Positions 58,078 to 64,000 of a DNA stretch of 64,000 nt are shown here, one piece after another. A program made the translations under genes and the position numbers. The DNA lies in contig CM047814.1 of the NCBI GenBank assembly GCA_026214975.1, positions 24,592,558 to 24,656,557 of the forward strand. The letters are read 5' to 3'. Position 1 is the first letter of the stretch. The number at the start of each line of letters is the position of its first letter. This DNA is from Gentiana macrophylla (Eukaryota > Streptophyta > Magnoliopsida > Gentianales > Gentianaceae). Under the pieces are notes generated by a model. The model had not been told where the DNA came from and made no database searches. It was given only the letters and a program-made list of their open reading frames with translations.

Positions 58078-61012
58078 TACCAACGATCCATCTTGGTGTT
58101 TAAATTTTCCGCAATTTATTTTTTATGTGTTTGATCAAAAAATAGATATAAAATCGGAATTGCCATGACATGCATCATATCATAAATCCACTCCATGCAT
58201 ACATGTAGAATTTTAATTTTGGTAATTAAAATAGGCATGTATACAAACTCGTGTAATTAGTTGAAATTTAATTAATATGTGGTAATTAATTAATTTAGTA
58301 ACTAATTAAAGATCCGAGGACGGGTTATGAAATCGTTAAGCCTTTTCGGTGTGTGTTCTCGGTGAACCGCCTTAAAAGCCCAAACGAGATCACGTTTTCG
58401 ATTCGTGTTGTTTACGAGATTGAATGATGGTAAAAGAACAATAAATCTTGGATAAAAACGGTTCGCCTATAGGTTGGGTGGTCAACTGAGCTGGGCTCGG
58501 CCGACTTAACCCTCCTAGTGTGATATATGCACAGGGGTCCGGCAAGACTAAGCTACACTGGAGAGCGGTGGGGTGATTCCTTCTTATCTCAATGGGGCTC
58601 TCTTGACCCGACTTCGTCTGACTGTCACATGTGTTCCAACGAATAGGACGGGTAGGCTTGCCTACGTTACCGACACCATTCGGAATCCTTGATTTGATGT
58701 GCTTTTATGTTAACATCAAAAAGACGTGGTTAGTTAACCCACAACCACTTCCAAAATATTGAGTGGGAGCGGGGGAGGCGACAGCCAACCCCACGGCCTC
58801 TACTATAGATACAAGTAAGTGAGAGAAGGGTGACGCCTCATTTGCGCTTTGATTTCGTCCCCTACGGATGGTGTTCACCCCTATCAACATTCATGGCTTG
58901 GTCTCCGAAAGGATAGGATTTCCGGTACTCGTCGGGTCACCGACCTATCCTACGACGGCACACTTGGGGTGTACCTAAGAGATCCGATATAGTAGGTCAC
59001 ACTCATAAAGGATATTCTTGATAATATCTAGGCTAAAAAAGGAAGGTAGTCAATGAATAAAGGGATGCTCGATTCTCGTGGGATGTTCGATTCTCATAAG
59101 TTATTCATTGTTGAGATTGTCTCGATTTAACCGTCATCTCTTTGACCTACCCTAAGGCGGCACTGAGATGCGAGGTTAAAACCTTGGAATGGTAGAGTAG
59201 ACTTAATTTTAGTTTACAATTCCTAAAATAAACTCATATAGTAGTGTTAAACTTGAATTAATATATGTCATTTTATTTGCAGCATTATATCCCTTACTAA
59301 ATTGCTTAAAAATTAATAATTGACTAGTATTGACTTCGTTAAAAAGTGGAAAGCAACTAGGACGTTGAACTAGTTAATCGATAATGCAATTATTTTTCGA
59401 AAGAGATATTTTCTCTTAAGCCTTTTAAAAAACCAGAATGATATATAGGTATGTCACTAGTGTCATTCGTGTCAAACGGGAGACAAACTTAGTTTGATCA
59501 AAGGTGATTTCGGACTTTGAAATTCTTCTAGTGAATTTTGAGTGTGTAGTGATTACACGAGTAATTTTCTAATTGAAAAATCGGAAAATCATGAAGTGTC
59601 GCTAGTTGGACGAAATTTGGAATCGATGAACTAGTGGGAGCTTTATGTTTTGTTGTTTTTCTAGAACATTAGAAAAGTGTAACTGACTACACACGTAACC
59701 GTTCTTATTGAAAAACCGGAAAGTCATGAAATGTCGCTAGTTGGACGATATTTGGAATCGATGAACTAGTGGGAGTTATATGATTTATTGTTTTTCTAGA
59801 AACATTAGAAAATCATAAAAATAAAGCATTGCTCGTTAGACGGTATTTGGAATCGATAAACTTGTGGGAGCTTTAATGTTATGATTTGTTGTTTTTTTCT
59901 GGTATATTAGAAAATCCGAGAAGTCCCGACGAGTAACACTCGAAATAGACATCCCACGGTTCAAGAGTAGTGTCTACTCAAATGAACCGCTGGTTCAAGA
60001 TTGTTTCCATTAACGGAATGAATGGGAGAATATGTCTAAAAGTGTTAGTCATCTAAACTGAGAAAACTTTAAGGCTGAACCGAAAATTAACTGAAAATCA
60101 TAGGGTAAGGACATTGATATTGCATCACCAACCTATGAATCCTTGGCGATTTTCTCGAGCTAAGTTCTTTGGAAGAACAAGGTAGCACTGCATTTAACGA
60201 TTTAAAGAGTAAACAACGGGCAGTTAACTTTAGCTAGAATAGTGGGAGTGATATAAGGATATGAATCTCGGATTCAATCCTTGGATATCGCGGAAAAATT
60301 ATTTTCTGTTTAAGATTGGAATGAATGGATTTACATTCTATTCGATAATTTGTTTGTCATATAGAAAGTGAATATACCATTTGTAGTACGAATCCAAGAC
60401 TCAGACTTTTGTTTCATAAAGTCAAAACCACTTACAACTACTGAAATATGTATATAAAACACATCTTAAGAACTATTAAAAGCAATTGGTTTCTATATTT
60501 TGATAAATGCTTCTTCATATTCCATAGTTAGTGTATAGTCCCTAAAAGACAAGACCTGAAGACTGGCTCAGGGTGACCTTTCTCCCAATCTGGTTATATT
60601 GTCTCAAAGGTTCAATGACTAAGTTTCCTTTCAATCAGGAAAGGATAATGGTTATAAAGAAGTAACATGGCTTGTTCATGACGACCTTCAGGGTCTGATG
60701 AAAGATACAAGCTAGTAGGAGCTTCCGAGTAGTGACTTCTTGTCTGATAACTATTCAAACACTCCGGTAAGTTTATCCAAAATATTTTGAGTTTTTTCTC
60801 TGTTTTCAACAGAGATAGAGTATTCTATACTCGGAATAGGCCATTCATAGTCCTCGAGACTGATGCTCAGCCTGCCTCATTGTGACATGTTCTCACTAAG
60901 TGAGAAACCGTTAAAATTGCCTTATATAGTTTTTAGATGTGCTACAATACACTGCTTAACTCAATAAAGATATTGGAAGCGAAATAACGGTTTACATTGA
61001 AATGTAAGACCG
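58078..61012 (+). mobile_element. C3 interior homologous to C1
   Basis: Non-coding. It shares AGTGGGAG at 58762, 59633, 59768 and 60241, GGGTGATTCC at 58571, and two GACCTA-type 19-bp motifs (about 58940 and 59144), in C1 order. A ~135-bp unit occurs three times at 59601, 59736 and 59831 (the last shorter). Confidence 0.82.
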
Positions 61013-61112
61013 NNNNNNNNNNNNNNNNNNNNNNNNNNNNNNNNNNNNNNNNNNNNNNNNNNNNNNNNNNNNNNNNNNNNNNNNNNNNNNNNNNNNNNNN
61101 NNNNNNNNNNNN
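61013..61112. other. Assembly gap, 100 N
   Basis: Exactly 100 N, the conventional placeholder for a gap of unknown size. C3 on the left and element F on the right are both interrupted, so at least the C3 3' end and the F 5' half are missing. Confidence 0.99.
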
Positions 61113-63546
61113 ATCAAGATCTTAAAGACCGATAATGCTCGAATACTATGAGTCTAACCTCAAGAACTTCTTGACAAACAGAGGAATTGTTCATATCAAG
61201 AGTTGTGTGGAAACACCTCACAGAATTCGGGGTTGTCGAAAGAAAGAACAGTGCATCTCAGCTGAAATGGCCAGATCAATCATGTTCACTACACATGTTC
61301 CTAAATACATGTGGTGAAGCTATATTGATCACTACATATTTAATCAACAGATTTCCCAAAGAGAGTGTTAGTTTCAAAACTCCTCTCCAAACCCTTCACC
61401 ACACACTCCTGCTTCTCATCTTATTACCCAATTGCCTCCAAAGATCTTTGGTTGTACTGGTGTTTGTTTATATCCATGCTCAACACGAGTATAAACTTGA
61501 TCCTAAAGCTCATAAGTGCATTTTCCTTGATATGCACAGACAGAAAGGTTACAAGTGTTACTCTCCTATCGAAAAGAAATTTTACAATTCTATGGATGTG
61601 AAATTCTTTGAAAGGACTCATATTACAAAGAAACCTACATCGAGCTACCACTCGATGGAAACTCGATTGAGATTGAACTAAGTCCGTTCTCAAAGAAACC
61701 ATTAACCTCGGGCAGACTCATAATCTTCAAAGATCCTGCAGATACTCACATTATCGACCTCTCGCCATCACGACCCAGTAGTCCCGCCGACCCGTGAGCA
61801 GCTCACCGAACCGTAACCTCAAGAACCTATCGAACCAGAGTCCACTGGACCCCACCATCGACTCTCAGCAGCTTCATCAAGTAGATGACAGCATCTATTG
61901 CTCTAAGGAAAGGGAAAGATCATGCACCGATCATTCTATTCATATTTATTTATCTTATGATCGCTTGTCTCTTTGTCTTTGCCATGTTTACACAGACCTG
62001 GACTCTCACTCTATCCCTAGAAATATTCAGTGAGGCCCTTCAAAATGATAAGTGGAGGTCAGTTAAAACAGAGATGATCGCTTCTTGGATAATCATACTT
62101 GGGACCTCACAACTCTTCCCAAAGGCAAGAAAACAAGTAGTCTGCAGATGGTTATTCACTATCAAATACAATGTCGATGGTAAAATTGACAAGTATAAAG
62201 CCGTATTGGTAGCAAGGGATTCACTCAAACTTATGGCATTGACTATAAGGAAACTTTTGCACCAAAGAGCAAAGCTCAACACCGCCAGTGGTATCGATTT
62301 CCCTACCGTCCAACTTGACCGGCCTCTTCACCAATTGGACATCAAAATGCCTTTCTAAATGGGGACCTCACTGAGAGGTTTATATGACTCATGCACTTCT
62401 CGGTTTTATCAATCCTCATACTCAAGGCAAGGTGTGCAAACCGAGGAAATCTCTATATGGCCTCAAGCAATCCCTAAGGGCATGGTTTGGAAAACTCACT
62501 CACCGTGGTTAAAGTCACTGGATATCATCAATGCAACTCGATCACACCATGTTTGTCAAGACAACCAACCGTAGGAGGTCCATTCTAATTGTATATGTGG
62601 ATGATATCATCCCATCGGAGATGACTCTCACCGAGATCCGTAACTTGAAGACTTCATCGCAAAGGTGTTCCAAGTTAAAGATCCGGGCTACCTTAAATAC
62701 TTACTTGGTATGGAAGTAGCTAGAACCACCAATGGCATTTCAGCCTCCCAAAGGAAATATGTCATGGACTCATCAAGGAAATCGCATGCCGGGATGCAAA
62801 CTCGTCAGATTCCGAGACCCCCACCATACCCTATCGCATGGTGACATTGTCCGCCGAGGAAAGAACAATATCAAAGGCTTGTAGGCAAACTCATATACCT
62901 TTCTCACACAAGACCCGAGTATTGCATATGGGTCGGGCCTGTCACTAATTCATGCATTGCCCCATCGAGCAACATTGGGATGCAGTTGAATAGGATATCG
63001 AGGTATTTAAAATCCACTCCCCCAAGTCCGCTTCTTCACCAAGTCTCACCGATAGATCAATCAAGGTCTATACTGATGCCGATTGGGCCGATGTCACATT
63101 GACAAGTGAGGTCTACCACAAAGGTGCTATTGCTCATATATATGGGGAACCTGGTTACTTGGAGGAGCAAGAAACAACCCATGTGGTCAAGAAGCGAGGT
63201 TGAAGGTTTAACTAAGGGCACTTGTACTTGGCATTTGTGAAGCTCTATGGCTAAAAAGGGTACCGATCGAACTTCAAAGAATCAGACAAAGAACCTATCA
63301 CTCTGCAGTGATAATAATTCACCTTATGCATGGCGAAGATCCACCCATCATGATAAAACCAAGCATGTGGACATTGATGACACTTTCTCAAGGAGAAGAT
63401 TGATGTCAAGATTATTCAACTCCAAAGATGTTCCTCAAAGCAGATCGTAATCACGATATTCTTACCAAGGCTATTCCACCTCTTATGTTCAAAGAGATAA
63501 GTAGCAAACTTGGTGCATCAACATATACAGCCCGAGCTTTGAGGGG
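61113..63546 (+). pseudogene. pol: Element F pol, degenerate copia: integrase, RT, RNase H remnants
   Basis: Plus-strand copia pol beginning inside integrase: KTDNA acid (about 61128), VVERKNS with the catalytic glutamate (about 61220), ARSIMFTTHVPKYMWGEAIL (about 61272), and KLDPKAHKCIFLDMHRQKGYKCYSPIEKKFYNSMDVKFFE to about 61615. RT is shredded: WLFTIKYNVDGKIDKYKAVLVAR (about 62148), QLDIKMPF (about 62335), YVDDII (about 62597). RNase H remnants: VYTDADWAD (about 63070), HHDKTKHVDIDDTF (about 63340), and the tail KLGASTYTARALRGV (about 63510). There are at least ten stops or shifts. The order fits Ty1/copia; I do not assign a lineage. Confidence 0.85.
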
Positions 63547-64000
63547 TGTGGAAATATTACTCAAGAGTTGTGGAAATATTACTCAATAGACTCACTCTGC
63601 GAGGCTTCAAGCAGGTGCTCAAAGAGATTGCCGAGCCTCGTGATTTCGTGCATAATATTCTCAGACACCTTATTTAATTGTAAAATTAAATGTAAAAGAC
63701 ATATTAATTGTGAGTCATATAAACAATTAATATGTCAAACTCTAGTTTACTTTATGTCATAGACATAACTTTTACTTTTTACTTTTGCATGCTTGCCGCC
63801 CACATCTACATACTCAAGTGGCCGCCAAGCTAGCTAGCTAGTCTCTCCATCTCAATTGTATCTATTTATACATCTTTTACTCAATGAATAAACTAAGTTG
63901 AAGTTTACTCTTGTGTGTATCACATTCTCAAACTCTCTTCAATTTTTATTTTATCAAATAATTTTAATTTCTTTCTCGGTTCGGCTTTATGCAAACTCAA
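63547..64000 (+). repeat. Element F 3' LTR (start; runs to or past window end)
   Basis: It begins TGTGGAAATATTACTCAA right after the purine tract GCTTTGAGGGG. The same 18 bases recur at 63569, so the first LTR bases are duplicated with a 22-bp period. TATTTATA at 63863-63870 is a candidate promoter. CTAGCTAGCTAG at about 63829 is a short palindromic run. The 3' end is not identified. Confidence 0.75.

Larger units (their letters stand above)
55413..61012 (+). mobile_element. Element C3, LARD-type, 3' part lost at assembly gap
   Basis: 5' LTR at 55418-57238, then interior to the gap at 61013. The left flank is GCTAT (55413-55417); the right end is not available, so no TSD check is possible. 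It is inserted in the env-like region of B2. From about 58078 to 61010 it follows the C1 interior (about 28024-30840). Confidence 0.88.

Overview
The window is a gene-free, heterochromatin-like block of a flowering-plant (probably dicot) nuclear genome. It is almost entirely nested LTR retrotransposons plus one tRNA-derived SINE. I found no cellular protein-coding gene, rRNA, tRNA or CRISPR array. The plant assignment rests on a chromodomain Ty3/gypsy element, Sirevirus-type Ty1/copia elements, LARD-like non-autonomous elements, a 5-bp target-site duplication (TSD) style and tRNA-Met-type primer binding sites (PBS). I use working names A to G and S; they are not database names.

Left part. 1-7549 is element G (+), a chromovirus with ~2.1 kb LTRs; its left LTR is cut by the window edge. 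Gag, protease, RT, RNase H and the integrase tail with chromodomain are readable, but the integrase core is deleted and many stops interrupt the frames. 7550-9097 is an older related LTR. A SINE with an 11-bp TSD (9157-9294) follows, then a scrambled end of an A-type copia element with a 60-bp inverted repeat. 9777-15408 is element D (-), a truncated non-autonomous element carrying two solo LTRs: A1 (10373-12067) and C0 (13367-15130).

Middle. B1 (-) is a Sirevirus-like copia: 5' LTR 39360-40735, gag 37075-39223, pol remainder 15409-16662. Its protease codons are split by C2 (-; 16668-37069), a LARD. C2 in turn contains solo LTR S (19760-21791) and C1 (+; 25254-34779), a complete LARD with a perfect 5-bp TSD.

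Right part. E (-; 40736-43627) is another copia pol, abutted by B1 on one side and by A2 on the other. A2 (-; 43628-52407) is a Sirevirus with an env-like ORF, interrupted by B2 (-; 52408-55417), which is interrupted by C3 (+; 55418-61012), which ends at a 100-N assembly gap. Beyond the gap is F (+), a degenerate copia with its 3' LTR start at 63547.

How it works together: none of the coding elements looks autonomous any longer. The C family (six LTR copies here) has no protein-coding capacity that I can see, so it would need enzymes in trans. The most notable signals are (1) a 92-bp GT...AG insert between gag and protease of G whose removal makes the frame continuous, and (2) in the non-coding interior of the C family, same-strand arrays of short motifs (AGTGGGAG, GGGTGATTCC and a 19-bp motif) that recur at corresponding places in three independent copies.
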